From: JAGXLP01 sp964649445
GTDB taxonomy: Bacteria > Bipolaricaulota > Bipolaricaulia > M55B111
DNA length: 48,809 bases
Direction: 5' to 3'
Assembly (NCBI GenBank): GCA_964649445.1
Contig: CAZYPS010000006.1
Coordinates: forward strand, 1 to 48,809
Positions 16,857 through 25,761 of the stretch are shown here, in pieces (position 1 is the first letter of the stretch; every line of letters starts with the position of its first letter). The position numbers and the translations under genes are program-made. A model generated the notes under the pieces. That model worked only from the letters and a program-made list of their open reading frames with translations. It searched no databases and was not told the DNA's origin.

Positions 16857-17527
16857 ACTTTTCCATCATTCAACCCTAATACTATTAGATACCCTCTTAT
16901 TTGTGGGTAAGCCATTTTTTACCGCTTTCTATTACTTCTCAAGAGTGAGTTCCTACCGAATTTGAGAGTTCGATTTTAGTCTCTTAAGCTGGAAAATTCC
17001 CCAAGATCTTCAGCCAACCTCTAAATTCAAATTTCCCCCACTAATAATGACATGGACATGTTTCGTCCGGTATAAGTTGAAATATCCGAAAAGTTTTTCA
17101 AAAATACATAGTGGTCTAAACAACTTAATGTTTAATTGGATTTTGCTCTTTCTGTGGGGGTGGTAGGTACTTAACCTTTCCAAGTTAATTTAGCTCTCCC
17201 TGTCCTGTCTATTTATGCACTCAACTCGACGAATTTAAAGGGAAACTCATCAAGGGACTACGTCTTCACAGAGGAAGTAAGTTTTGGTAAGCAGTTTAAA
17301 ATTTACGTGTAACCCGGGCAGTTAAAAAGAGACTACAATTTGTCGTACCTACCCCACTATTAATTACTTAAACTGAATCCAGGGGAGTCTTCTCCACTAT
17401 CTGGGTCTGGACTGTAGTATATAACCTTACAGTTCCGTGAATTATTCCCGGTTTGGAGTTTTCACTGAAAACAACTAACATTTGATTGAGGGTTAGTTGA
17501 ATTTTTTCGAATTTACAGGAGGTAAAG
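16857..17527. other. 670-base intergenic region before system 2
   Basis: I find no supported gene. The end of the region must carry the promoter for the binding-protein gene, but no convincing -35/-10 pair stands out. A half-match to the putative GntR site (AATTTAGCT near 17210) is present. GC content looks low throughout. Confidence 0.4.
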
Positions 17528-18802
17528 ATGAGTAGAGAAAGAATGAAGGTAAAGACCTTAGCAATTCTCGTGCTATCACTATCACTAGTTGTCTTAGGTG
17601 CCACAATTGGCCTGGGACAATCCGATGTAACTTTATCCATGTGGAGCTGGCGAACCGAGGACGTCGAAGAATACGAAAATATCTTGAGCAATTTCGAAGA
17701 AGAGCATCCCAATATTTCGGTGGAATTCGAAGCAATCAAAAATACCGAATACAACACGGTTCTGGCTACTTCCTTAGAAGGAGAAGAAGGTCCGGACGTC
17801 ATGCAACTCAGGGCGTACGGCGGCCTTCAGAGGTATGTACCATTTCTTATGCCACTTGGCGACAAAGTTCCAGCTTTAGATGAATTCTCCAGCAGTTCAA
17901 TAGCGAGTGCCACTGGCAGAGAAGACGGGAAAGTATACGGTGTGCCATTTGCCAATCAGGTGCTTGGAGTCTATTATAATCGAGAAATATTTGATCAGTA
18001 CGAACTGGAAGTTCCGGAGACCTGGGACGAATTCATTCAGGTTTGTGAAACCCTAAAAGAAGAGGGAGTTACGCCTCTAGCCAACGCCGGAGGAGCCGGC
18101 TGGCACTTGGAGATCCTATTCGGGACTTTCGGCCCCAACTTTTATGGAGGAAACGAATTCTACCAGCAAGTTAAGAACGGCGAAACTACGTTCGAAGATC
18201 CCGATTACGTAAAAGCCCTAAGAAAGGTTTCCAAGTTGACGGATTATATGCCCCCTGGTTACATGGGTATAGGATATTCAAGTCAACAGGCACAATTTTA
18301 TACCGAACAAGCCGCCATGTTCGTGGGTGGATCTTTCGAAGCAGGTTATTTCCAGGAGCAAAATCCTGACCTCGACATCGGGGTCTTTCCTGCACCTCCA
18401 CCTTCCAAAGACGATCCTGTCTACGTCGGAACCTGGGCGGACGGTTCTTATGGCATTAACAAACGGACTGAACACAAAGAGGAAGCCCTGGAATTAATCA
18501 AGTACCTCGCTTCTAAGGATTTCGGGCAACAGTTTACAAATCAAATTAAGCAAATTTCGTCGGTACCGGGCGTTAAACCTGATCAAGAAAAAGTTCCAGT
18601 AATAGCCCAATTCACCGACATGATTTCCAAGCACGAAGCCACGCCTTATTTAATGTTAGTTGAGTTCAGATACGAAAGTCCGGGAGGTTCCGAACTACTG
18701 CAGAGTTCTCTCGAAGGACTAATGAGCGGAAAAAAGTCACCTAAAGAAGCAGCAACACTCGTCCAAGATGGTTTGGAAGAGTGGTACGAACCTTTCCAAT
18801 AA
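17528..18802 (+). CDS. ABC transporter sugar-binding protein (system 2)
   Basis: 424 residues, ACAGGAGG before the ATG. The signal peptide is ILVLSLSLVVLGATIGLGQ with cleavage near residue 35 and no lipobox. It is a family 1 solute-binding protein with SMWSWRTEDVEEYENILSNF at the mature N-terminus and GVYYNREIFDQY near 155. Its kinase, murQ and GntR neighbours suggest N-acetylmuramate, anhydro-muropeptide sugar or N-acetylglucosamine as ligand. A strong hairpin follows its stop. Confidence 0.92.
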   Translation: MSRERMKVKTLAILVLSLSLVVLGATIGLGQSDVTLSMWSWRTEDVEEYENILSNFEEEHPNISVEFEAIKNTEYNTVLATSLEGEEGPDVMQLRAYGGLQRYVPFLMPLGDKVPALDEFSSSSIASATGREDGKVYGVPFANQVLGVYYNREIFDQYELEVPETWDEFIQVCETLKEEGVTPLANAGGAGWHLEILFGTFGPNFYGGNEFYQQVKNGETTFEDPDYVKALRKVSKLTDYMPPGYMGIGYSSQQAQFYTEQAAMFVGGSFEAGYFQEQNPDLDIGVFPAPPPSKDDPVYVGTWADGSYGINKRTEHKEEALELIKYLASKDFGQQFTNQIKQISSVPGVKPDQEKVPVIAQFTDMISKHEATPYLMLVEFRYESPGGSELLQSSLEGLMSGKKSPKEAATLVQDGLEEWYEPFQ

Positions 18803-18818
18803 ATTAGAAGCTTACAAA

Positions 18819-18854
18819 ATAAAACGTGGGCCCTGTCAGGGGCCCACGTTTTAT
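18819..18854 (+). terminator. 15-bp perfect hairpin between binding protein and permease (system 2)
   Basis: ATAAAACGTGGGCCC, loop TGTCAG, then the exact reverse complement ending in TTTTAT. It lies 14 bases before the permease ATG, with room for its TTGGAGG ribosome binding site. The sequence is unrelated to the system 1 hairpin, but the position is the same. Confidence 0.8.
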
Positions 18855-18868
18855 ACTTGGAGGAATAG

Positions 18869-19804
18869 ATGTTAAAAAAGCTAAAAAGACTTGGCGACTC
18901 GAAGAGCCTGGCGTTTACGGTCTTCGTAGCTCCCGCATTTGTCGTTTTTTCTACGTTTATAGTCTACCCTATTTTTCGATCCTTCCTAGATAGCCTTTAC
19001 AAATGGGACGGTTTACAGAAGGTCGAGTTCGTAGGACTTGCAAACTACGGCAGAATACTTTTCAGCGGTGACCGGATTACCAGCTTATTCTGGAATGCCG
19101 TGGGGAATAACGCTTACGCCTTGATTTTCGTTTTGGTTGTCCAGACTACTATCGGTTTCTTACTTGCTTTGGCGCTTTTCCAAAAAATAAAAGGAACGAG
19201 GTTCTTTGAAAGTCTGCTTTTTCTGCCTGTAACTCTTTCTATCATTATCGTCGGATACCTTTTCAGCCTCTTATTACATCCTAGCTGGGGAGCCGTGAAC
19301 CAGGTGATAAGGCTATTTGGGTTCTCGGATTTCTACTTTCCCTGGCTCGGTAACTCCAGTACAGCTTTGACGACTATTTTACTTGTCAATGTATGGCGCT
19401 GGGCGGGCTTTCCGGCTCTAATATTCCTGGCGGGGCTAAATAATATACCAAAATCCATTCTAGAAGCTTCCAGGATTGATGGAGCCAGTAATTTTACCAG
19501 ATTATTCAAAATCTATATACCTCTCTTAGTACCACAATTCTTAATTGTATTTATTTTAACAATAACTGGAAACGTAAAAATGTTTGCTATCGTTTTCGCA
19601 CTGGTTGGTCCCTCAGGGAGCCCGAGTCATTCTGCCGACGTTTTAGGGACTCTCTTCTACAGAACGGCTTTCGGTGGGATTACTGGTTTATCGGATAAAG
19701 GTCTGGGGGCAACTATTGGGACGATTATAATTATTATATCGTCAATCATATCAGTTGTCGTGGTCACCGCTTTGCAGAGAAAACAGGTTAAACTATATGG
19801 TTAA
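18869..19804 (+). CDS. sugar ABC permease, MalF/UgpA type (system 2)
   Basis: 311 residues, ATG with TTGGAGG. It has six membrane segments, with FVAPAFVVFSTFIVYPIF near the N-terminus and the EAA loop EASRIDGASNFTRLFKIYIP near residue 205. It ends three bases before the partner permease, so the two are surely co-translated. Confidence 0.92.
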   Translation: MLKKLKRLGDSKSLAFTVFVAPAFVVFSTFIVYPIFRSFLDSLYKWDGLQKVEFVGLANYGRILFSGDRITSLFWNAVGNNAYALIFVLVVQTTIGFLLALALFQKIKGTRFFESLLFLPVTLSIIIVGYLFSLLLHPSWGAVNQVIRLFGFSDFYFPWLGNSSTALTTILLVNVWRWAGFPALIFLAGLNNIPKSILEASRIDGASNFTRLFKIYIPLLVPQFLIVFILTITGNVKMFAIVFALVGPSGSPSHSADVLGTLFYRTAFGGITGLSDKGLGATIGTIIIIISSIISVVVVTALQRKQVKLYG

Positions 19805-19807
19805 ATT

Positions 19808-20632
19808 ATGAACATGAATGCATTTAAAAAATCAGCATTATACGCTACCTTGCTCGCTTATTCGGGCCTGATACTCTTCCCAATTTACATGATGTATTCT
19901 GCATCATTTAGGGAAACTACTGAAATATTCAATAATCCTATTGGCTTACCTACCTCCTTTAGCCTTTCCAATTACGCAGAAATTCTGTCGGAGACAAACT
20001 TCTTCTTATACCTGGGTAATAGCGTGATAATTACAGGGGCATCGATCGTTTTTAGCTTACTATTTGGGACTTTGGCGGCCTATGCCATCGCCCGCTATTC
20101 TTTCAAGGTTTCAGGGTTTATCTACATATTTTTCCTGCTCGGTCTGATCGTCCCTCTCCGCCTTGCTTCGGTCCCGTTGTTCGTTATGATGCGAAATCTG
20201 GGGCTTCTGGATACCAGGGCGGCGCTTATTATCATTTATACTTCCTGGCGGCTTGGGTTCACTATCCTAATAATGCATGGTTTCTTCTCATCGCTGCCAG
20301 TTGACCTCGAGGATGCGGGACGGGTCGACGGGTGCAATGAATTTACCCTTTTCTTTAGAGTTATGCTTCCCCTGGCAAAGCCGGGGTTCGTGATTGCCGC
20401 AATCTACAATGCCGTACCGATCTGGAACGACTTCTTCTTTCCCCTGGTATTCACGACTTCGGACAGGGTTGCTACGTTACCCCTGGCTGTTTCTCAGTTC
20501 TTCGGCCAACACTCGGCCCAGTGGGGAGTTATATTTGCTTTCCTCGGGCTTGCAGTGCTGCCGATAATCGCACTCTATCTGGTAATGTCGAGGCAGTTTA
20601 TAGAGGGAATGCTGGCCGGAGCGGTGGATTAA
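19808..20632 (+). CDS. sugar ABC permease, MalG/UgpE type (system 2)
   Basis: 274 residues, ATG start three bases after the first permease. It has six membrane segments and the EAA motif EDAGRVDGCNEFTLFFRVML near residue 173. Together with the partner it forms the membrane channel; the ATPase must come from elsewhere. Confidence 0.92.
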   Translation: MNMNAFKKSALYATLLAYSGLILFPIYMMYSASFRETTEIFNNPIGLPTSFSLSNYAEILSETNFFLYLGNSVIITGASIVFSLLFGTLAAYAIARYSFKVSGFIYIFFLLGLIVPLRLASVPLFVMMRNLGLLDTRAALIIIYTSWRLGFTILIMHGFFSSLPVDLEDAGRVDGCNEFTLFFRVMLPLAKPGFVIAAIYNAVPIWNDFFFPLVFTTSDRVATLPLAVSQFFGQHSAQWGVIFAFLGLAVLPIIALYLVMSRQFIEGMLAGAVD

Positions 20633-20640
20633 AGGAAAGG

Positions 20641-20664
20641 TTCACGCTGGAAAGTTAGCGTGAA
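20641..20664 (+). terminator. small hairpin after system 2 permeases
   Basis: TTCACGCT and AGCGTGAA pair perfectly around an eight-base loop, nine bases after the permease stop. No T-run follows. It may lower read-through into the kinase gene. Confidence 0.4.
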
Positions 20665-20728
20665 AGCTGATATTGATCCGGCAGGTGGCTACTAAATCGA
20701 TGGTTATAGTTGTTCGTCAAGGAGTAAA

Positions 20729-21700
20729 ATGGAATATCTAATAGGAATTGACGGAGGAGGCACAAAGACAAGCGGCGTTATTGCCGACACCGAAGGACAT
20801 ATAGTAGCTGAAGCTACGGCGGGTCCAACAAACTATCAGGTTCGGGGCATTGCCTCAGCCACTGACGAGATTAAATCCCTGGTGCTGGAATTGTTGGACA
20901 AGGCAGACGCCAATCCTAGCTCAATCGAAAAGATCGTAGCTGGCCTGGCCGGCGTCGGAAGAACCTCGGATGAAGAGCGTCTAAAATCCCATTTCAGAAA
21001 GGAGTTACCAACTCAACTGGCTGACACCATATACGTTACCACGGATCTTCACATTGCACTATTCGGTGCTTTAAAGGACGAAGTGGGGTTAATCGTAAAC
21101 GCAGGTACCGGAGCCGTGACTATGGGCCGTGGCAGTAATGGGGATATCAAAAGAGCCGATGGGTGGGGTTATTTACTGGGTGACGAAGGGAGTGGTTACT
21201 GGATAGGTCTCCAGGCGATAAAAAGGAGCCTCAAGTTTCACGACGGCCGAGCTTCCCGGACCAGTCTGAAAGAAAAGTTAATGGAGCATTATTCCCTCGA
21301 GGATTTCGAGGAAATTATCCCACTTGTCTACGATGAATCGGAAAATTCGTTGACAAAGTCGATAGCGAACCTGGCTCCTCTTGTATTTCAGGAAGCCCGC
21401 GAAAACGACGAGGTTGCCCGCAATATCTTATCAGAGGCCGGCAGGAAGCTGGGCCGGACCGCGGCTGCCGTAATAGATCGACTGAAAATTAACTACGGTC
21501 AGGTTAAAGTAGTTCTGATGGGAGGAGTCTTTTCTTCCCAGCAAAAAGGACTTTTACTGGAAAATTTCGAAGAAGAGATATCAGATTCCATCTCCGATTG
21601 GTCGTACCTGGAGCCCAAACACTCTCCAAAAGTTGGAGCTCTCTTTATGGGTTGTGACCTCCTCGGGGAAGAGATCTTTGATCCTAAACGGGAAAGATAG
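20729..21700 (+). CDS. BadF-type amino-sugar kinase (MurNAc/GlcNAc kinase-like)
   Basis: 323 residues, ASKHA-fold ATPase of the BadF/BadG/BcrA/BcrD family. The phosphate-1 motif GIDGGGTKTSGVIAD is at residues 6-20. A TTDLHIALFGA stretch (about 106), GLIVNAGTGAVTMG (about 120) and GYLLGDEGSGYWIG (about 148) are typical of N-acetylglucosamine kinase and of clostridial MurK. With murQ next door, phosphorylation of N-acetylmuramate and/or N-acetylglucosamine at C6 is the best guess. A GGAG lies seven bases before the ATG. Confidence 0.82.
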   Translation: MEYLIGIDGGGTKTSGVIADTEGHIVAEATAGPTNYQVRGIASATDEIKSLVLELLDKADANPSSIEKIVAGLAGVGRTSDEERLKSHFRKELPTQLADTIYVTTDLHIALFGALKDEVGLIVNAGTGAVTMGRGSNGDIKRADGWGYLLGDEGSGYWIGLQAIKRSLKFHDGRASRTSLKEKLMEHYSLEDFEEIIPLVYDESENSLTKSIANLAPLVFQEARENDEVARNILSEAGRKLGRTAAAVIDRLKINYGQVKVVLMGGVFSSQQKGLLLENFEEEISDSISDWSYLEPKHSPKVGALFMGCDLLGEEIFDPKRER

Positions 21701-21763
21701 TTCTGACTGCTAGAGAAAGGCCATAGCCAACTATTCTTTTAAATCTCAATAATCAAATCCAGT

Positions 21764-22504
21764 CTAACTCCTCAACTCCACAAATAACTTGTACCTATCA
21801 CCACGGTAGACCGACCTGGCGTACTCAATTGACGTCTCTTCGTCGCCAAGATATGTTGTTCTTTCCGTCATCAGCATAGGTGTTCCTTCTTCGACCTCAA
21901 GTTTTTCTGCCTCGAATTCGTCCGCAAGCGTAGCCTCAACCGACTGCTTTGCCCTGGAGAGTCTAATATCAAAATCCTTCCGGAGAGTATCGTAGAGCGA
22001 ACGATCCCCGAAGTCGTATTCCTCGATGCCGTCACACATTTCGTATCTCAGATGGCTCGTTTCGATCGCCAGCGGCTCTCCATTGGCTAACCTTATCCTT
22101 TGCAGGAGGAATATCTTTGCCTCGTTATCAACTTCGAGTTTCGCGGCTAGCTCCTCGTTCCCTTCAATGATTTTTTGTTCAATTACCTGAGCTCCCGGGG
22201 TCATCCTCCTTTTCTTCATGTCTTCCGTAAAACCGGTCAATTCAAGCAGTGCCTGGCGAAGCTTCGGTTCTGCCACAAAGGACCCCTTGCCCTGCTCCCT
22301 GTAAGCGTATCCTTCTGACTCCAGCTCAGTTAAGGCTCTTCGAGCAGTCATGCGAGAAATATCGTACTTCTTTTCCAGATCTCTTTCCGAAGGAAGACGC
22401 TGATGAGGTTCAAAATCTCCGCTTTCAATTCTCTCCTCGAATAACTCCTTGATCTGGTAGTAAATTGGCACCGGGCTAGTCTTGTCTACATCGGACGACT
22501 TCAT
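21764..22504 (-). CDS. GntR-family (HutC/NagR-type) regulator
   Basis: 246 residues. The winged helix is at about residues 10-75 (RLPSERDLEKKYDISRMTAR) and a UTRA effector domain fills the rest (VEEGTPMLMTERTTYLGDEE). This is the NagR/YvoA layout, whose members bind GlcN-6-P or GlcNAc-6-P. GGGGAGATATC precedes the ATG. It follows murQ by 74 bases on the same strand and faces the kinase. Candidate operators lie before both murQ and gntR. Confidence 0.88.
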   Translation of the reverse strand: MKSSDVDKTSPVPIYYQIKELFEERIESGDFEPHQRLPSERDLEKKYDISRMTARRALTELESEGYAYREQGKGSFVAEPKLRQALLELTGFTEDMKKRRMTPGAQVIEQKIIEGNEELAAKLEVDNEAKIFLLQRIRLANGEPLAIETSHLRYEMCDGIEEYDFGDRSLYDTLRKDFDIRLSRAKQSVEATLADEFEAEKLEVEEGTPMLMTERTTYLGDEETSIEYARSVYRGDRYKLFVELRS

Positions 22505-22518
22505 GATATCTCCCCATT

Positions 22519-22530
22519 AATTAGATAATT
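22519..22530. promoter_or_regulatory. putative GntR operator (site 1)
   Basis: AATTAGATAATT, inverted arms AATTA/TAATT around GA, 15 bases upstream of the gntR start. It resembles the site before murQ. Confidence 0.4.
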
Positions 22531-22578
22531 CCGACATGAAACGTTCTTAACCAAAACCGTACCCAAACAATAAAACTC

Positions 22579-23490
22579 TTATCCGTTCTCGAACTCCTCC
22601 ACAGCGGCTTCAATAAAGCCATTATTATCCTTCAAAGTCTTTTGGGCAACATCTACGGGCACTTCATACTTTAACATCAACAAGGCCGGCTTAACCTCGT
22701 ATTCCGATTTTTCCAGGGCAACTTTAATATCTTCCTCTTCTCTATCAGTTAGCCCCTGTAATATTCTCACAGCTCTTTTCTTCAATTTATTATTTTTTGG
22801 AACTACGTCAACCATAAAATTGTCATAGACTTTCCCCAGGTTAATCATTGCCGCAGTGGATATCATGTTTAAAATCATTTTCTGAGCTGTCCCGGCTTTC
22901 ATCCTAGTAGAGCCGGCAACGACTTCCGGTCCGGTTTCGGCAACGACCGCAGTTTCTGCTAGTTCTTCGATACTGGAGTTTTTGTTGCTGGTTATGGCTC
23001 CCGTTTTGCAGCCCATCTCTTTTGCTTTCCTTAATCCCTCGAGAACAAATGGTGTCTCACCACTGGCGGCAATTCCTATAAGAAAATCCCCCTCATTCAT
23101 TTCCTTCTCGACTTTGTCAGCACCTGCTCCCCTGTCGTCTTCAACACTTTCCTCGGGAAAAGCAAAAGCTTTTTTTCCACCCGCAATTAATCCCTTTACG
23201 CGATCGGGAGAGACACTGAACGTAGGAGGAATTTCGGAAGCATCAAGGACCCCAATTCTACCGCTTGTCCCTGCCCCAATATAACAAATATTACCTCCTT
23301 CTCGATACGTTTTTACGAACTTTTCCACGAGAGCCTCCACTTGCGGCAAAGCCTCAGCAACTACTTTAGCGACCTTTTGATCTTCTCTGTTTATTATCTT
23401 GAGAATTTCTTTCGTACTTTTCTCGTGTAAATTCCTTGCGTTCTCGTTTCGTTCTTCTGTTTTCATTGCAGTTATTAACGAATCCTCCAC
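22579..23490 (-). CDS. murQ: N-acetylmuramic acid 6-phosphate etherase
   Basis: 303 residues. It cleaves the D-lactyl ether of MurNAc-6-P to give GlcNAc-6-P and D-lactate, in the cytoplasm. The SIS-domain signature is YIGAGTSGRIGVLDASEIPPT (about residues 70-90, catalytic Glu in DASE); a second acidic region SVEDDRG follows near 115, and GSTRMKAGTAQK is near 190. The GTG start is kept because the residues before the first ATG fit the family's N-terminus. It is first in a murQ-gntR operon convergent with the kinase. Confidence 0.93.
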   Translation of the reverse strand: MEDSLITAMKTEERNENARNLHEKSTKEILKIINREDQKVAKVVAEALPQVEALVEKFVKTYREGGNICYIGAGTSGRIGVLDASEIPPTFSVSPDRVKGLIAGGKKAFAFPEESVEDDRGAGADKVEKEMNEGDFLIGIAASGETPFVLEGLRKAKEMGCKTGAITSNKNSSIEELAETAVVAETGPEVVAGSTRMKAGTAQKMILNMISTAAMINLGKVYDNFMVDVVPKNNKLKKRAVRILQGLTDREEEDIKVALEKSEYEVKPALLMLKYEVPVDVAQKTLKDNNGFIEAAVEEFENG

Positions 23491-23511
23491 CTTTGATTTT
23501 TTCGTCCCACT

Positions 23512-23540
23512 AATTTAGCTAATTGTCCACAAAATAGCAA
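23512..23540 (-). promoter_or_regulatory. murQ promoter with overlapping GntR-like operator (site 2)
   Basis: On the minus strand TTGCTA (23540-23535), a 17-base spacer and TAAATT (23517-23512). The -10 lies inside AATTTAGCTAATT (23512-23524), which shares TTAG[AC]TAATT with site 1. Such overlap would suit repression. Confidence 0.45.
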
Positions 23541-23784
23541 ATGATATAGTGGTACATTCCACCTTACATAATATACTCGTTCTGATGGACTTTCAAACTT
23601 AGAGTTCAGAAATCACTTTTCCCCACGCCCCGGATTCGTCTTGAAAACTGGAAATCCAGTTCATGATATCACACTAAATGAGGGAAAAGATCAGAATAAA
23701 ATAGGCATATGGCTCCTTCACTTAACTCCACACAATTTATCTTAAATCTACTCGCTTCGAAGATCAGCCATTGTCAACACCGCC

Positions 23785-23813
23785 TTGGCAACGTCCCCCT
23801 GATCCAATATAAT
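23785..23813 (+). promoter_or_regulatory. promoter of the small membrane protein gene
   Basis: TTGGCA at 23785-23790, a 17-base spacer, TATAAT at 23808-23813. The ATG follows 22 bases later, so the leader is very short. A small AACTGG/CCAGTT hairpin lies upstream at 23646-23661. Nothing else is seen in 23541-23784. Confidence 0.65.
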
Positions 23814-23835
23814 CCCATTGACAAAAGGAGAAACG

Positions 23836-24273
23836 ATGAACAAGATAAACTGGAAAATGTTGGGACTTTTCGGAGCGGTGTTATTTGTAAGCCTTGTCGT
23901 CGTATTTATGGCCACTCAGAACCGGGAAACAGGAGAAACGGAGAGGATCCCGGAGGGCAAGCGGTCTCTTGCTCATCAACTGGCAATCTCCAACGCCGGT
24001 GAGTACGTATCCGAAGACCACGAAACCGTTGAGGAGTTCGCGAAACTACTAACCAGTCTGGAAGAAGGGACTACCAGCTCCAAAGAAAGAATAAAAAATC
24101 TCTCTATCGAATCAGTTACCGAACTCGAAGAAAACTACGACGTCGAAGTAAACTTACTGGAATTCATGGAACGGGCAAACGAGATGGTCAATGAAGCCGA
24201 ACAAACTCTTAGTTACGCGGAAATATCTGCCAAGGTCGAAGTAATTCTAAGCCAGGAAAAGGCCGAGGCATAA
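23836..24273 (+). CDS. single-pass membrane-anchored protein of unknown function
   Basis: 145 residues. I choose ATG 23836 (AAAGGAG upstream) over an in-frame TTG at 23818. One membrane segment lies at residues 9-27 (LGLFGAVLFVSLVVVFMAT), then an acidic extracytoplasmic domain that looks mostly helical (ETVEEFAKLLTSLEEG; NLLEFMERANEMVNEAEQ). The family is not recognised. It is transcribed alone from its own promoter, between murQ and the UroD-like gene, which point away from and towards it. Confidence 0.7.
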   Translation: MNKINWKMLGLFGAVLFVSLVVVFMATQNRETGETERIPEGKRSLAHQLAISNAGEYVSEDHETVEEFAKLLTSLEEGTTSSKERIKNLSIESVTELEENYDVEVNLLEFMERANEMVNEAEQTLSYAEISAKVEVILSQEKAEA

Positions 24274-24470
24274 ACGTTTAAAAGTTAATTCCTCAGGTAA
24301 AAAATGTAGGAAAATTGGTTAAATTTTTAAAATTGCATTAACCACAGGAATCTGGGTAGCTTCTACCTATCGCCATAAACCCTATAGTTTAATCTCCATG
24401 TTCAAACTTACGGATAAATACATACCCTTCTAACAGAGAAGAAACTTTAAACTCTATACACATCTAAACT

Positions 24471-25562
24471 TCAAATAGGATAAGAACCAAACTCTTTTAC
24501 AGATTCGAATAACGTAATGATGTTTTCAACCGGAGTGTCCGGCTGAATATTGTGAGCCGGAGCCAGTAGAAAACCTCCGCCCCCGGCTCCATCTTTTATA
24601 CAACTTTTTACTTCATTCCGTACATCCGTAGGTGTTCCGTCTGGTAGCACTCGCTGAATATCTATTCCACCGAAAAAAGCGATCTCCTCTCCATACTTTG
24701 CTTTTAACTTGTCTAACTCCATACCGCGGGCTAGTGGTTGTATCGGATTCAACACATCCAAGCCCACTTCTACTAAATCACCGATAATAGGCCGGATAGA
24801 ACCACATGAATGATACGCGACAAGAACTTCGTCGTCTTTCTTTTTTAACTCGGTAAAAACGCGTTTGTAACGCGGTTTGAACACTTCTCGCCATAAATCG
24901 GGTGAAACCAACATACCTTCTTGAGTTCCAAAATCGTCCCCAGTCCAGACAAGGTCTGCCCCAATATCAATTAACCGTTTGCCGCATTCTATACTGTACT
25001 GGGCAATACTATCCAGTAACTTCGTCGTATAGGGCTTACCTATAGCCAAATCCACGAGGAACTTATCGAACCCCACCAGGGACCAGGCTAGTTCGAACAT
25101 CGTACATTCAATAGAGGCCACGAGGGCATACTCGTCACCGTATTTAGCGGCGGCTTCCTTCGCTTCCTGGAACCTGCCAGGGGCGTCAACCTTAGGTATC
25201 TCGTAACTCCCTAAATCTTTTTTCTCGGCAATATTTGACAATGGACGCTCGACGGCCTCCCAATAGGGTCCTCGTTTCTCGTAGATAATTCCCCATTCGT
25301 CCCGTTTCCGTCCTCCACCTAACTCCTCCACTGGTTGATTGTCGGGATAATTAGCCGATATTCCCACACAATCATTCCCCAATTCCAACAAAATATCAGT
25401 ATGGGAAACCCTATCGGCCAGAAAAGCTTCCTTAATATCGGGACTAATACCGAGATACTCCCCAACCCTTTCAGCAACTGGTGCTGTAAGGGTGGCAAAA
25501 ATCGGAACGCGATCGGGTTCCTTCAACCTTAAAGCAGTCTGGACTCTCTCCTTCGAATTCAT
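24471..25562 (-). CDS. uroporphyrinogen decarboxylase superfamily protein (methyltransferase-like)
   Basis: 363 residues, a TIM-barrel of the UroD/MtaA/CmuA superfamily. The N-terminus MNSKERVQTALRLKEPDRVP is typical of the non-haem branch. AYHSCGSIRPII near residue 250 carries the His-x-Cys zinc-ligand motif of MtaA/CmuA-type methyltransferases, and GGFLLAPAHNIQPDTPVEN near the end is the usual C-terminal signature. True HemE-type Arg/Asp patterns are absent, so porphyrin decarboxylation is unlikely. No corrinoid protein is encoded nearby. It is the last gene of the system 3 operon, separated by a 200-base gap with nested inverted repeats. Confidence 0.82.
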   Translation of the reverse strand: MNSKERVQTALRLKEPDRVPIFATLTAPVAERVGEYLGISPDIKEAFLADRVSHTDILLELGNDCVGISANYPDNQPVEELGGGRKRDEWGIIYEKRGPYWEAVERPLSNIAEKKDLGSYEIPKVDAPGRFQEAKEAAAKYGDEYALVASIECTMFELAWSLVGFDKFLVDLAIGKPYTTKLLDSIAQYSIECGKRLIDIGADLVWTGDDFGTQEGMLVSPDLWREVFKPRYKRVFTELKKKDDEVLVAYHSCGSIRPIIGDLVEVGLDVLNPIQPLARGMELDKLKAKYGEEIAFFGGIDIQRVLPDGTPTDVRNEVKSCIKDGAGGGGFLLAPAHNIQPDTPVENIITLFESVKEFGSYPI

Positions 25563-25598
25563 CTCTACTCGATGGATCTCTATAGTTCAGATAAACCT

Positions 25599-25733
25599 AT
25601 CCGGGTGAACCAACTTAATAAGAAAGTTTTAACCTATAGAAAGTACCTTCAAACCTTTATTCCTTCTGGACTTAGCAATAATTGAAGGCATAATCTACGA
25701 AAATCCTCTACCAATGGTTTGGTTCACCCGGAT
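25599..25733. repeat. nested inverted repeats (135-base symmetrical element)
   Basis: Outer arms: ATCCGGGTGAACCAA (25599-25613) and its exact reverse complement (25719-25733). Inner arms: CCTTCAA (25646-25652) and TTGAAGG (25682-25688). The gaps between outer and inner arms are 32 and 30 bases, so the structure is nearly symmetrical. It could be an RNA element in the operon, or a small non-autonomous transposable element. No target-site duplication is visible. Confidence 0.6.
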
Positions 25734-25761
25734 GTTCTGCCAGTTATCCTCTTTTAACCAG

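Noticed and set aside
17368..17802. 144-codon minus-strand ORF before system 2
   Set aside because: Overlaps the signal peptide region of the binding protein in antisense; low-complexity Ser/Thr composition.
25599..25733. calling the nested repeats an insertion sequence
   Set aside because: Too short, no transposase and no visible target-site duplication; kept only as a repeat.
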